Position numbers and translations under genes: made by a program. Shown piece after piece: positions 1 through 8,627 of a stretch of 64,000 nt of DNA. The DNA comes from Streptomyces griseofuscus (GTDB taxonomy: Bacteria > Actinomycetota > Actinomycetes > Streptomycetales > Streptomycetaceae): assembly GCF_014673495.1 (NCBI RefSeq), contig NZ_CP051006.1, forward strand, positions 1,984,001 through 2,048,000. The letters are read 5' to 3'. The notes under the pieces were generated by a model. The model was given only the letters and a program-made list of their open reading frames with translations, did no database searches and was not told the DNA's origin. Every line of letters begins with the position of its first letter. The stretch's first letter is position 1.

Positions 1-817
1 CATGACCCTGCGGCAACTGCTGACCATGTCCTCCGGCCTCGCCGGCTCGAAGGAGCACGAACGGATGCAGCGGGTGTACCGGGCGGCGGGTGTTCTGCCG
101 TACGACTACACCGAACGCGGGTACGCCACCGACGAGACCGACTTCCTGCGGCGGATATTCGGCTGCGAACCGTCCGCCGCGCCCGGTACCCAGTGGGAGT
201 ACGGCCGCTCGGCGGACGTCGCCGGACTGCTGCTCCAGCACCACCTCGGCACACCGCTGGACGCCCTGTTCCGCACCTGTGTCTTCGAGCCGCTCGGGAT
301 GACGTCGAGCGGGTTCTTCCTGCCGCCGGGCCTGCCGCCGGACGTGGTGCTCCAGCCGCCGTTCGATCCGCCGACCGGTGAGGCGCTGGCCGATGTGCGG
401 CGCACGAGCGGATTCCGGTCCGCGGGCAGCGGGGGCCTGGCGAGCCTGCGGGACTATCTGGCCTTCCTCCAGGCAGTGTTCTTCCCCGCACCGGATTCCG
501 GCTTCCTCAGCGCGTCCGCGCGCGCGGAACTGCTGACGGACCAGATATCCGGGCTGCACGACACCGGGCCCGACTACATTCCCGGGCCCGGCTGGGGATT
601 CGGGCTGAATTTCAAGATCTCGCCCCGAAACTGCGGACCCGGCAACGCCCGCCGCGTCGCCTGGCTCGGCCGGGCGGGCACCAGTTTCCTCGTCGATCTG
701 GAGAAAGAGTTGATCCTGCTGTTCGCCGCGCCCTCCTACGGTCAGACCAGAATCCTCCAGGCGAAATTCACGGAACTCGCCGACCGGCGGCTGCCGCAGG
801 TGGCGAGCGCCCGATGA
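1..817 (+). CDS. Serine hydrolase of the beta-lactamase/EstB class, 5'-truncated by the window edge
   Basis: Partial protein of at least 271 residues. The first visible residues, MTLRQLLTMSSGL, match the conserved stretch that normally follows the catalytic SxxK of class C beta-lactamase-like esterases and DD-peptidases, so the start and the nucleophile lie outside the window. The second motif is degenerate (WEYGRS where Y-x-N is usual) and the C-terminal KTG/HxG box appears as LGRAGTS. Members hydrolyse esters or amides and are often cluster tailoring or resistance proteins. The next gene overlaps its stop by four bases, so it probably belongs to the same operon. Function beyond serine hydrolase is not decidable here. 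Confidence 0.75.
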   Translation, partial: MTLRQLLTMSSGLAGSKEHERMQRVYRAAGVLPYDYTERGYATDETDFLRRIFGCEPSAAPGTQWEYGRSADVAGLLLQHHLGTPLDALFRTCVFEPLGMTSSGFFLPPGLPPDVVLQPPFDPPTGEALADVRRTSGFRSAGSGGLASLRDYLAFLQAVFFPAPDSGFLSASARAELLTDQISGLHDTGPDYIPGPGWGFGLNFKISPRNCGPGNARRVAWLGRAGTSFLVDLEKELILLFAAPSYGQTRILQAKFTELADRRLPQVASAR

Positions 818-1431
818 CCACACCCCCCATCGTCGCGTTCATCGGTCTGGACGGCGCCGGAAAGAGCACCCAGATCGAGATGCTGAAGGCCGCCTACGAG
901 GCCCGCGGTCTGTCGGTGTTCGTGCATCCCAACCCGAGCCTCCAGGGGCTGTCGGCCCGGCTGGACGAGGTCGCCGTGGAGCACGGGTACGACGACCGGT
1001 TCGCGATGCTCGGACCCGACACGCACAAGATCATGACGGCGGCCGTGAAGTGGATGGCGATGTCCTCGCTGGGCACCGCGCCCGAGGGCACCGATCTGAT
1101 CATCGCGGACCGGTACGCGTACTGCCAGATCGCCGCCGCCGACGCGCTGGGCGCGAGCAACCGCTGGCTGATCGAGGGCCTGTTCCGGGGGCTGCCCGAG
1201 CCGACGCTCACCCTGTTCATGGACCTCGACCCGGCGCTGTCCGTGGCCCGGGTCAAGGCGCGGGACCCGCAGGAGTGGATCGACCACGGCTTCCTCACCC
1301 GGATGCGGGCCGCGTACGCCGCGCTCCCGCAGGCGTCGGCGTGGACGTGGATCGACGCGGACGCGACGTTCGAGGAGGTGCACCGGCGCGTGCTCGCGGC
1401 GGTCGAGGCGAAGCTGGGGGAGGCGCGATGA
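814..1431 (+). CDS. Thymidylate-kinase-like P-loop kinase
   Basis: A 205-residue protein with a clear Walker A motif near the start (GLDGAGKST) and a DRY-type motif (ADRYAYCQ) around residue 95, both typical of dTMP kinases. The overall length also fits that family. It sits in an operon of biosynthetic genes and is joined to both neighbours by four-base ATGA overlaps, so a housekeeping role in dTTP synthesis is unlikely. It more probably phosphorylates a pathway intermediate or a nucleotide conjugate. That is inference from context; the sequence itself only shows the fold and nucleotide-binding motifs. Confidence 0.7.
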   Translation: MTTPPIVAFIGLDGAGKSTQIEMLKAAYEARGLSVFVHPNPSLQGLSARLDEVAVEHGYDDRFAMLGPDTHKIMTAAVKWMAMSSLGTAPEGTDLIIADRYAYCQIAAADALGASNRWLIEGLFRGLPEPTLTLFMDLDPALSVARVKARDPQEWIDHGFLTRMRAAYAALPQASAWTWIDADATFEEVHRRVLAAVEAKLGEAR

Positions 1432-2303
1432 AGGTCGTCACCACGGCCCGGGAACTGGCCGCCGAGTGGGAGGCCGGGCGCCGCGCGGGCGCCGTCATCG
1501 GCTATGTGCCCACCATGGGAGCGCTGCACGAGGGACATCTGAGCCTGGTCGACCTGGCCCGCGCGGAGTGCGACCTGGTCATCTGTAGCATCTTCGTCAA
1601 CCCGCTCCAGTTCGGCCCGGACGAGGACTTCGAGTCGTATCCGCGGCCCGTGGAACGCGACCTCGAACTCCTGACGGCCCGGGGCACCGATGTCGCGTTC
1701 CTGCCGAGCTGGACGGAGATCTTCCCCGGCGGCGAGCGGGTGCTCGACGACTTCGGCACCCATGTCTCGGTGCCCCGGCTGAGCCACCAGCTGTGCGGAC
1801 GCTCGCGCGCGGGCCACTTCGACGGCATGGTCACCGAGAGCCTGCTCTTCCTGAACCTGGTACGGCCCGACCGTACGTACTGGGGCGAGAAGGACTTCCA
1901 GCAGCTGCGGATCATCGAGACGCTGGTCGCCGACATGCGGCTGCCGGTGACCGTGGTCCGGGGCGCCACCCGGCGCGAGCCCGACGGCCTCGCGATGTCC
2001 TCCCGCAACAAGAACCTCGACCCGGCGGCGCGCACCATAAGTCCCGCCCTGCGCAAGGGGCTTGAGGAGATGCGGGCCCAGGTGCTGGCCGGCGGACCGC
2101 TGCCCGCGGTGCTCGCGGCCGGCCGGGAGCGGCTCGGATCGCTGGGGTTCGAGGTGGAGTACCTGGTGGCCTGCGAGGAGGAGGCGCTGACCGAGGTGGC
2201 GGACGTGGACGGGCCGGTGCCGGTACGGCTGTTCGCCGCGGCGCGGCTCGGTGGCGTACGGCTGCTCGACAACATCCCGTTGAGCGGGGCGCACCATGGC
2301 TGA
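1428..2303 (+). CDS. panC: Pantoate-beta-alanine ligase (PanC) homologue
   Basis: The 291-residue protein has the full PanC pattern: the nucleotidylyltransferase HxGH-type motif in PTMGALHEGHLSLV (about residue 28), WGEKDFQQL near residue 150, and REPDGLAMSSRN near residue 183. PanC adenylates D-pantoate and joins it to beta-alanine. The start ATG overlaps the kinase stop (ATGA), and its own end overlaps the aminotransferase by eight bases. Such tight coupling inside a biosynthetic operon suggests a dedicated copy. It may make pantothenate for carrier-protein arms, or act as an amide ligase joining a hydroxy acid to an amino acid made by neighbouring enzymes. No catalytic residue is visibly lost. 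Confidence 0.85.
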   Translation: MKVVTTARELAAEWEAGRRAGAVIGYVPTMGALHEGHLSLVDLARAECDLVICSIFVNPLQFGPDEDFESYPRPVERDLELLTARGTDVAFLPSWTEIFPGGERVLDDFGTHVSVPRLSHQLCGRSRAGHFDGMVTESLLFLNLVRPDRTYWGEKDFQQLRIIETLVADMRLPVTVVRGATRREPDGLAMSSRNKNLDPAARTISPALRKGLEEMRAQVLAGGPLPAVLAAGRERLGSLGFEVEYLVACEEEALTEVADVDGPVPVRLFAAARLGGVRLLDNIPLSGAHHG

Positions 2304-3642
2304 GCTGGCGACGGAACCGATCGTCTACTCCTTCACCGACCACCGTGTGTACCGGGAGGAGTCGCCGCTGGTCATCGCCGAGGGCGAGGGCATCCGCATC
2401 CGGGACACGGCCGGCAAGGAGTACATCGACGCGCTGTCCGGGCTGTGGCACGCCAACCTCGGCTTCTCCGACACGGAGCTGATCGAGGCCGCCACTTCGG
2501 CGTACCGCCGACTGCCCGCGTTCCCCTGCGCGTTGGGCCGGGGCAGCGCCGAAGCCGAGGCACTCGCCCATGAGTTGCTCGCCGCCGCCGAGGGGCGGTT
2601 CAGCTCGGTGTACTTCGCCGCCTCGGGATCCGAGGCCGTCGAGTCGGTGCTCAAGTTCCTGTGGCTGGCGAGCAACGCGGACGGGGCACCGGACCGGAAG
2701 CTGGTCGTCACCCGGGACTCCGGCTTCCACGGCACCACCCTCGGCGCCGCCTCGCTGGCCGGGATACCGAACCAGCACGCGGGGTTCGATCTGCCGCTGC
2801 CGTTCACCGTGCGGGTGCCCCGGGCGCACTACTACCGCGATCACCTCGACGGCGAGTCGCGCGCGGAGTACGTCGACCGGATCGTGCGGACCACCCGCAG
2901 CAGGATCGAGGAGGCAGGCCCGGAGAACGTGGCCGCCATGGTCGCCGAACCGGTCATGGCGGCGGGCGGGGTCCTGGTGCCGCCCGAGGAGTACTGGCCG
3001 GCGATGGACCGGCTGCTCACCGACCTCGGGATCCCGCTGGTGGCGGACGAGGTGGTGTGCGGGTTCGGGCGGCTCGGGCCGCTCTTCGGGCACCGGCGCT
3101 TCGGGCTGCGGCCCGCGGCGGTCACGGTGGCCAAGGGCATCACCGCCGGGTACGCCCCGCTGGGCGCGGTCCTGCTGGGCCCTGACCTGACCCGTTCGGT
3201 GGCCGGGGCGGCGGAGTCGTACGGCGTCCTCGGGCACGGTTCGACCTTCGGCGGCCACCCGGTCGCGGCGGCCGTCGCCCGCGCCAATCTGCGGGCCCTC
3301 GCCGAGCGCGGCATCGAGGCACGCGTCGCCGCGCTGGAGGCGTCGCTGCGCGCCTGCCTGGAGGGGCTGCTGGAGCTCCCCGTGGTCGGGGAGGTGCGGT
3401 GCGTGGGCGGGCTCGCGGCGGTGGAGCTGATGGCCGACGGGGCGAGTCGCCGGCCCTTCGACCCGGAGCGCCGCATCGGCCGACGGGTCGCCCGCAAGGC
3501 CCGTGAACTGGGGCTCATCGTCCGTGACTTGGGTGATGTGCTGGCTCTGTGTCCGCCGCTGATCACCGATGCGGGCGATGTCGCCGAGATCGTCTCGCGG
3601 CTGCGCGCCGCCATCACGGCCACCCTGAAGGAGGAGACATGA
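2296..3642 (+). CDS. Class III PLP-dependent aminotransferase
   Basis: A 448-residue fold-type I enzyme. The cofactor-binding signature LVADEVVCGFGRLG lies near residue 250, and the Schiff-base lysine is in TVAKGITAGYAPLGAV at about residue 280. The family transfers amino groups from omega-amino acids or amines to keto acids or aldehydes, as in beta-alanine:pyruvate and adenosylmethionine transaminases. It starts inside the end of panC and its stop overlaps the next gene by ATGA. Next to a PanC homologue it could make or consume beta-alanine or a related amine such as an aminoalkylphosphonate. The substrate is not readable from sequence. Confidence 0.85.
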   Translation: MAELATEPIVYSFTDHRVYREESPLVIAEGEGIRIRDTAGKEYIDALSGLWHANLGFSDTELIEAATSAYRRLPAFPCALGRGSAEAEALAHELLAAAEGRFSSVYFAASGSEAVESVLKFLWLASNADGAPDRKLVVTRDSGFHGTTLGAASLAGIPNQHAGFDLPLPFTVRVPRAHYYRDHLDGESRAEYVDRIVRTTRSRIEEAGPENVAAMVAEPVMAAGGVLVPPEEYWPAMDRLLTDLGIPLVADEVVCGFGRLGPLFGHRRFGLRPAAVTVAKGITAGYAPLGAVLLGPDLTRSVAGAAESYGVLGHGSTFGGHPVAAAVARANLRALAERGIEARVAALEASLRACLEGLLELPVVGEVRCVGGLAAVELMADGASRRPFDPERRIGRRVARKARELGLIVRDLGDVLALCPPLITDAGDVAEIVSRLRAAITATLKEET

Positions 3643-4415
3643 CGCGACTCCCCGCCAAGGCCCATGCCTGGGACCTCGTCAGCGGCAGCTACTGGAACTC
3701 GGGCTACTACGGCGGCCCCGCCCCCGAACACGACGCCGTCTTCGCCGGGTTGATGCGGGCCGGTGCCCCGACCGCCGTGGTCGGCGCCAGTACCGTCTCC
3801 CTGTCCAGGGCCGCCCAGGACGCCGGGGCGGAGCTGCATGTGCTGGACTTCGCGCCCGGCATCCTGCGGGAGGCGGGCGAATGGCTCGGGCTGCCGGAGG
3901 AACGGCGGCACCTGGTGGATGTGACCGGGGAGCTGCCCGAGCGGCTGCGCGGCCGGTACCACCTGGTGGTCGCCGACCGACTGGTGAACCGGTTCAGCGC
4001 GGCCGACCTGCCCGGCGGACTGCGCGGGCTGCGGGATCTGGTGGCCGAGGGCGGGACGCTCGCCCTCACCGTCCGGTTCGGCTGGTACGACCGCGACCGG
4101 CAGATCCATGACGCGCTCACCCCGGCCGAGCAGCGGCTCTTCTGGCGGCCCGACGTCGGTGAGATCGACTACGCGGCACTGCCCGACCGGGACATCCCGC
4201 TGCCCACCTGGGGCGGCATCTCCGGCCAGGTCATGCGCGAGCACATCCGCGGCAGGGGGCGCGAGGCCCGCTTCCACCAGGACGAACTGCTCGCCGCGAT
4301 CGCCGACCTGGGCGGCCTCGACCGTACGGACCTCGTCGAGGCCGCCAACGGCACCGCGCTCGTCGTACTCAGGAAAGCCGCCCTCCGGAAAGGTGAGCAC
4401 CATGACCCTGCCTGA
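3639..4415 (+). CDS. Methyltransferase-like protein with a degenerate SAM motif
   Basis: The 258-residue protein resembles class I SAM-dependent methyltransferases: an aromatic N-terminus (WDLVSGSYWNSGYYGG), a Rossmann beta strand ending in VVGASTVSLSR at about residue 45, then LHVLDFAP, where the acidic residue of motif II normally binds the ribose. The glycine-rich motif I (usually DxGxGxG) is reduced to GAST, so either cofactor binding is unusual or the activity differs. It is coupled by ATGA to the aminotransferase, and its end overlaps the dioxygenase by 14 bases. A methyltransferase role is plausible but not assured. Confidence 0.6.
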   Translation: MTRLPAKAHAWDLVSGSYWNSGYYGGPAPEHDAVFAGLMRAGAPTAVVGASTVSLSRAAQDAGAELHVLDFAPGILREAGEWLGLPEERRHLVDVTGELPERLRGRYHLVVADRLVNRFSAADLPGGLRGLRDLVAEGGTLALTVRFGWYDRDRQIHDALTPAEQRLFWRPDVGEIDYAALPDRDIPLPTWGGISGQVMREHIRGRGREARFHQDELLAAIADLGGLDRTDLVEAANGTALVVLRKAALRKGEHHDPA

Positions 4416-5442
4416 CCCGCCGCAGGCGATCCGCACCGAGCCGATCACCGGCCCGACGGCGTGGCTGGCCGCGGAGCTGCCGGTGCCCGAGGGCGTCGTG
4501 CACGAACTCACCCCGGCGCACCTGGACGAGATCGCGGCCCTCACCAAGGCGTTGCGCACCGAACCGCTCCCCCTCCTCGCGGACCGCGAGCCCTGGCGGG
4601 AGCTGGCCCGCCGGACCATGCCCCTGCTCTCCGAACTGGCGCACTCGACGGCGCACCGCACCGAGACCCATATCGGTACGGCGGTGCTCCGGGGCCTTCC
4701 GGTGGCCGACCTGGCGCCGGACGAGATCCGCGGCCTCTACCGGGCGCTGGGCGCCGTGATGGGCACCGCCGTCTCGCAGAACACCCGGGGCGAGTACATC
4801 GCGGACGTCCGCGACTACGGCAACGGCGGCCTGGACAACAGCACGGTGCGCGGCCACCAGACGACGTCCGCGCTGCGCTTCCACTCGGACGACGGCGACC
4901 TCGCGCTGCTGCTGTGCGTACGGCCCGCCGCGGACGGCGGCACCTCGCTGATCGCCAGCGCCATGACGATCTACAACGAACTGCTGCGCCGGGCTCCGCA
5001 CTTGCTGGGGCTCTACTACAACGGGTTCGTCTACGAGAACCGCGACGAGGAGGACCCGCCGGCCTACCGCAACGCCGTCTTCGGCTACTACCACGGCCAG
5101 TTGACGTGCCGCTACTTCCTCCGCGACTACGTCGACTCCTCCCCCGCCGTGACGCATGTACCGGTGAGCGATCTGGAGCGCCACGCCCTCGATCTGTTCG
5201 AGGCGCTCGCGGCGCGGCCGGGCGCCGCGACCGAGTACGCGCTGCGCGCCGGGGACCTCCAGCTGGTCAACAACAACATCGTGGTCCACGCGCGCCGTTC
5301 GTTCAGCGACGGCACCGGGGGCGCGGGCGGGGGACGGCTGCTGCTGCGGCAGTGGGTCAACCTGGACGGGGGACGGCAGTTCCCGACGACGCTGTGCCGC
5401 CATCGCTACGGCATGCGGAAGAAGCCCGATGTCCGCGACTGA
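4402..5442 (+). CDS. TauD/clavaminate-synthase-like Fe(II)/2-oxoglutarate dioxygenase
   Basis: A 346-residue non-heme iron dioxygenase. The facial triad is visible as HxD in RFHSDDGDL (about residue 157) and the distal histidine in NNNIVVHARRSF near residue 296; the 2-oxoglutarate arginine is probably in LLLRQWVN. This clade includes amino acid beta-hydroxylases such as VioC and AsnO and the cyclising clavaminate synthase. I chose the ATG preceded by AAGGTGAGC within the end of the previous gene; the longer reading frame would only add low-quality sequence. With an MppP-like arginine hydroxylase in the same cluster, hydroxylation of an arginine-type substrate is a reasonable guess. Confidence 0.8.
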   Translation: MTLPDPPQAIRTEPITGPTAWLAAELPVPEGVVHELTPAHLDEIAALTKALRTEPLPLLADREPWRELARRTMPLLSELAHSTAHRTETHIGTAVLRGLPVADLAPDEIRGLYRALGAVMGTAVSQNTRGEYIADVRDYGNGGLDNSTVRGHQTTSALRFHSDDGDLALLLCVRPAADGGTSLIASAMTIYNELLRRAPHLLGLYYNGFVYENRDEEDPPAYRNAVFGYYHGQLTCRYFLRDYVDSSPAVTHVPVSDLERHALDLFEALAARPGAATEYALRAGDLQLVNNNIVVHARRSFSDGTGGAGGGRLLLRQWVNLDGGRQFPTTLCRHRYGMRKKPDVRD

Positions 5443-6358
5443 GCGCCGGCTGCTGCTCACCGCCCGGCTCCCCGGGCTCCCGGACGCGCTGCCCGCGAAC
5501 CTGATCCCGGCCCGCTGGCCCGGTGGCGACCGCGGGAGTCTGCTGCGGGCGGTGGCCGGGAGCACGGCACTGCTGGTGACCGCCAACGAGCCGGTGGACG
5601 AGGACCTGATCCGGGCGGCGGGCCCCGGCCTGCGGGTGGTCGGCACGTACTCCACCGGCGTCGACCACATCGAGGTGGAAGCCTGCCGGCGCGCGGGGAT
5701 CCAGGTCGTCACGGCGGCCGGCGCCCTCGCCCCCGCCGTCGCGGAGCACACCCTGGGCCTGCTGCTGGCCTGCGCCCGGCGGATCGTGGAGGCGGACCGG
5801 TTCGTCCGCTCCGGCGCCGACTGGCGCTGGGAGGCCGATGCCTTCCTCGGCGCCCAGTTGCACGGCCGCCGCCTCGGCATTCTGGGCCTGGGCGCCATCG
5901 GCACCGAGGTGGCCCGCCGCGCCGCGGCCTTCGGCATGGAGGTCCACGCCCTCCCCCACCGCCCCGGCACACCGCTCCCCCCAGGGATGATCCCCCACCG
6001 GGACCTGGTCGGTCTGATGCGGGTGAGCGACTTCCTGACCCTGCATGTCCCCCTCACCCCCGAGACCGACCATCTGATCGACAAAGCCCTGCTCACCGAG
6101 CTGCCCCCCGGCGCCATCGTGGTCAACACCTCCCGCGGCCGGGTCCTGGACCAGTCCGCCCTCCTCGAACTCCTGGCCGCGGGCCATCTCGCGGGCGCCG
6201 CCCTGGACGTCTACGAGGACGAACCGCATGTACCGCCCGAGCTGCGCCGGCACCCTCGTACCGTCCTCACCCCGCACATCGGCAGCGCGACGACGGCGGC
6301 CCGCCGGACCATGACGGCGGCGGTGCTGCGGAGAATAGGGGCGGCGCTGGAGGGGTGA
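5429..6358 (+). CDS. D-isomer-specific 2-hydroxyacid dehydrogenase
   Basis: The 309-residue protein has the two-domain layout of the family. The NAD-binding glycine motif is in LGILGLGAIGTEVARRAAAF near residue 148. A DxxE-type acid lies in LDVYEDEP, and the catalytic histidine is in LTPHIGSATTAARR. GTYSTGVDHIE carries the conserved substrate-binding segment. It reduces 2-keto acids or oxidises D-2-hydroxy acids with NAD(P)H. It is last in the first operon, overlapping the dioxygenase by 14 bases, and could feed a hydroxy acid to the PanC-like ligase. This is one of three different 2-hydroxyacid dehydrogenases in the cluster. Confidence 0.85.
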   Translation: MSATERRLLLTARLPGLPDALPANLIPARWPGGDRGSLLRAVAGSTALLVTANEPVDEDLIRAAGPGLRVVGTYSTGVDHIEVEACRRAGIQVVTAAGALAPAVAEHTLGLLLACARRIVEADRFVRSGADWRWEADAFLGAQLHGRRLGILGLGAIGTEVARRAAAFGMEVHALPHRPGTPLPPGMIPHRDLVGLMRVSDFLTLHVPLTPETDHLIDKALLTELPPGAIVVNTSRGRVLDQSALLELLAAGHLAGAALDVYEDEPHVPPELRRHPRTVLTPHIGSATTAARRTMTAAVLRRIGAALEG

Positions 6359-6378
6359 GCGGCCCCGCGCCAGCCCCC

Positions 6379-7293
6379 TCAGTCCCCCAACTGCTCCAGC
6401 AACGCGAAGCCGCTCCGGTCCAGTTGATAGAACACCTGTCCGCCGAGCCGCCTGCGCCACACCACGCCCGTCTCGGTCAGGACTCCCAGGTGCTGGGAGA
6501 CCGTGCTCTTCGCGAGGCCCAGGGAGTGGGCGAGGGCGGTGGTGGTGCGGGGGGCCTGGAGGGCGCGGATGACCTTGGCGCGGCCGGGGCCGATCAGCAG
6601 GGCGAGGCGGTCGGTGGGGGGTTCGGTGGGGCGGTCCGGTGTGACGGAGTGCAGGAAGCCGGTCGTCCTGGCCTGGTAGGACATGGCGGTGACCTGGGCG
6701 TCGGAGGTGAAGACGCGGGTCGCGGCGGAGAACATGCTGGGCACCAGGACCAGTCGGGAGCGCCGCACCTCACGGGTGAGGTCCAGGTGGTACGGCGCGG
6801 TCAGGCGCGGCCGCTGCCACAGCACCCGGCCCTCCAGTTCCGCCAGCATCGCCTCGGGCCCGTTGACGGCCAGGGTCCGGCCGCGGAAGAGGACCTCCTC
6901 CTCCAGGGAGGCGCGCAGGGCGGGCCAGTAGGGGTGCAGCGCGTGGTTCCAGTAGTCCTCGATCAGCGCGGCGGTCCGCTCGTCCCCGGCGCGCTCGAAC
7001 CGTTCGCGCAGGAAGTCGAGTTCGTCCTGGAGGGAGGTGCGCGCGGGGTCGGGGACGTAGGCGTGCGCGTGGCGCAGGAACGGGGTGTCGCGGCGGTGGG
7101 CCAGCTGGACGACGGTGTCCATCAGCTTCGGCGGCACCGCGCGCCGGGCCCCCCGGACCCAGCCCGTGTACGGCGTGGGCACGGCCCCCCGGTAGCGCGC
7201 GAGGAGCGCGAGGCTGCCGAGGGTCTCCCACAGCGGGCTGAGGGCCAGCCGGATCGAGCGCAGGCTCTCCTCGTCGACGTCCAGGCGGATCAT
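6379..7293 (-). CDS. ArsR-type winged-helix regulator with DUF5937-like N-terminal region
   Basis: A 304-residue regulator. The last 70 residues form a winged helix-turn-helix of the ArsR/SmtB kind (TTALAHSLGLAKSTVSQHL then GGQVFYQLD). The long N-terminal region, without visible metal ligands, resembles the DUF5937 sensor part found in actinomycetes. I start at MIRLDVDEESLRS because the longer frame only adds a Ser/Thr-rich stretch that would overlap the upstream gene. It is 28 bases downstream of the PqqD-like gene and probably co-transcribed with it. It is a good candidate for local control, perhaps through the inverted repeat at 8483-8498. Confidence 0.75.
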   Translation of the reverse strand: MIRLDVDEESLRSIRLALSPLWETLGSLALLARYRGAVPTPYTGWVRGARRAVPPKLMDTVVQLAHRRDTPFLRHAHAYVPDPARTSLQDELDFLRERFERAGDERTAALIEDYWNHALHPYWPALRASLEEEVLFRGRTLAVNGPEAMLAELEGRVLWQRPRLTAPYHLDLTREVRRSRLVLVPSMFSAATRVFTSDAQVTAMSYQARTTGFLHSVTPDRPTEPPTDRLALLIGPGRAKVIRALQAPRTTTALAHSLGLAKSTVSQHLGVLTETGVVWRRRLGGQVFYQLDRSGFALLEQLGD

Positions 7294-7321
7294 GAGGAGG
7301 AGGGCGGCGGCGCGAGGGGCG

Positions 7322-7603
7322 TCACCACTGGAAGATCCCGCTGTCGTCGTGGTCCCCGAGGAACTCCAGGACATCGGCGAGGGCTTCGGCGCGGTCGATG
7401 CCGTACTCCTCGGCGACCCCGTCGGCGATGTCGGTGACCGTGCGGGCGCCGTCGGCCAGCCGGTAGATCAGCTCGGCGGGTCCGTCCAGCAGCATCGCCT
7501 GGTCGCGGTACCCGAGCAGCAGCCCGTCGGGGACGCGGCGGATGCGGATGCCGAGGGTCCTGCGCGGGACGTCGAGGGGGCCGGGGCCCGGCAGGCCGCT
7601 CAC
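7322..7603 (-). CDS. PqqD-like peptide-binding (RRE-type) protein
   Basis: A 93-residue protein with the PqqD pattern: a short beta hairpin (RRVPDGLLLGYRDQAMLLD) followed by helices (GPAELIYRLADGARTVTDIAD, then EALADVLEFLGDH). PqqD domains bind precursor peptides and present them to modifying enzymes in many RiPP pathways, including lasso peptides. The GTG start overlaps the upstream nucleotidyltransferase stop (GTGA), so the two are translationally coupled. A second PqqD-like segment is fused to the asparagine synthetase across the divergent promoter. Its likely partner is the 22-residue peptide at 8628; binding is inferred, not shown. Confidence 0.75.
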   Translation of the reverse strand: MSGLPGPGPLDVPRRTLGIRIRRVPDGLLLGYRDQAMLLDGPAELIYRLADGARTVTDIADGVAEEYGIDRAEALADVLEFLGDHDDSGIFQW

Positions 7604-8388
7604 GAGACCTCCACGCGCATGGCTATGTCCTGGCAGATCGTCAGCACCTGGTTGATCCAGGGCCGGGGGTCCTCGGGGTCGTAGTCCCGCATGGTCTCCA
7701 GGGCCCAGTAGTCCTCGAAGGAGAGGGCGTCGGGGCGGGCGGCCCGGAAGCGCTGGGGCCGCCACTTGGGCGCCTGGCTGCCGAACTGGCCGAGCCCTTC
7801 GAGCAGCGCGTCGACGCTGGAGCCGAGCGCGGCGCGCGCGGAGAGGGTGGCGCTCTCCAGGTTGCCGGACTTCATCTGGCCGAGCGCGTCCTCGACACAG
7901 TTGTCGGAGGCGCCGAGCGAGCGGGCGATCATGAAGGACCGGAAGGCGGACCCGGCCACCTGTGCGCGCCGGGCCTCGAACCACGGCTCGCCCGCGAGGA
8001 TCACACAGCTGTCCAGGCGGCCGAGGGCCAGCTCCTCCCGGGCGGCCAGCACCCGGGCGGGCGCGACGCCCCGGTTGTACTCGTCCCGGGAGACCTTGGC
8101 GAGCATCTGGTCGTAGTGGCCGTCCAGCCAGTACGTCACCTCCCAGCGCCGCTCCCCCAGATAGAACGACTGGCTGCGCACCCGGGGCGGGTTGAGCGGC
8201 ATGGTGATGCTCGACCCGTCCGCGAACTCCGGCTCCCGCTCGGTGACGACGTAGAAGTCGTAGTCGCTGCGCTCGTTGTGCCAGCCGTGTGCCACCGAGC
8301 CGACGAGACTGACCGCGAGGGTGTCCCCCGGGATCAGCCCGCGGTCCCGAAGGACCCGAAGCCACTGGCCGGATTCGTTCTCCTGCAC
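7600..8388 (-). CDS. Nucleotidyltransferase-domain protein
   Basis: A 262-residue protein. The minimal nucleotidyltransferase motif is clear near the start: LVGSVAHGWHNERSDYDFYV gives GS followed by DxD, the metal-binding acids. The rest is helical and is not recognised beyond this family. I use the GTG at 8388 (AGGGG upstream); an in-frame ATG at 8448 would add 20 residues but overlaps a good minus-strand -10 (TATGAT). Nucleotidyltransferases occur in some lasso-type and other RiPP clusters, where they may adenylate a peptide or small molecule. It is coupled to the PqqD-like gene, strengthening a peptide-modification role. Confidence 0.75.
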   Translation of the reverse strand: MQENESGQWLRVLRDRGLIPGDTLAVSLVGSVAHGWHNERSDYDFYVVTEREPEFADGSSITMPLNPPRVRSQSFYLGERRWEVTYWLDGHYDQMLAKVSRDEYNRGVAPARVLAAREELALGRLDSCVILAGEPWFEARRAQVAGSAFRSFMIARSLGASDNCVEDALGQMKSGNLESATLSARAALGSSVDALLEGLGQFGSQAPKWRPQRFRAARPDALSFEDYWALETMRDYDPEDPRPWINQVLTICQDIAMRVEVS

Positions 8389-8627
8389 CCGAACACCCCT
8401 CGTTTGCGACGCCGTTGCCAACCCCGAGACAGGGAGTGCGGTGATCATAGACCGGTGGACGGCACCCTGGCACGGTGCGGTGTTCGGTGGAAACCGAATC
8501 CGTAGGCCGCCCGGCCGTGCTCGGTTAGGGTGATCGCCAGCCGGGCTGAAGTGGCCGGAAACAGGCCGCAGCGTCCCGCTGAATTCTCCGGTGAACACAC
8601 CGAGTTGCTGGAGGGAGGTGGGTCAGA
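8389..8627. promoter_or_regulatory. Divergent promoter region between the nucleotidyltransferase and mini-peptide genes
   Basis: This 239-base gap separates the minus-strand regulator operon from the plus-strand peptide operon. It holds a near-consensus minus-strand -10, TATGAT (8449-8444), without a convincing -35. It also holds a perfect inverted repeat TTCGGT-GGAA-ACCGAA at 8483-8498, and TAGGGT at 8526-8531 as a possible plus-strand -10. The repeat is a candidate operator for the ArsR-type protein encoded next door. No other gene is seen here. Confidence 0.5.
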
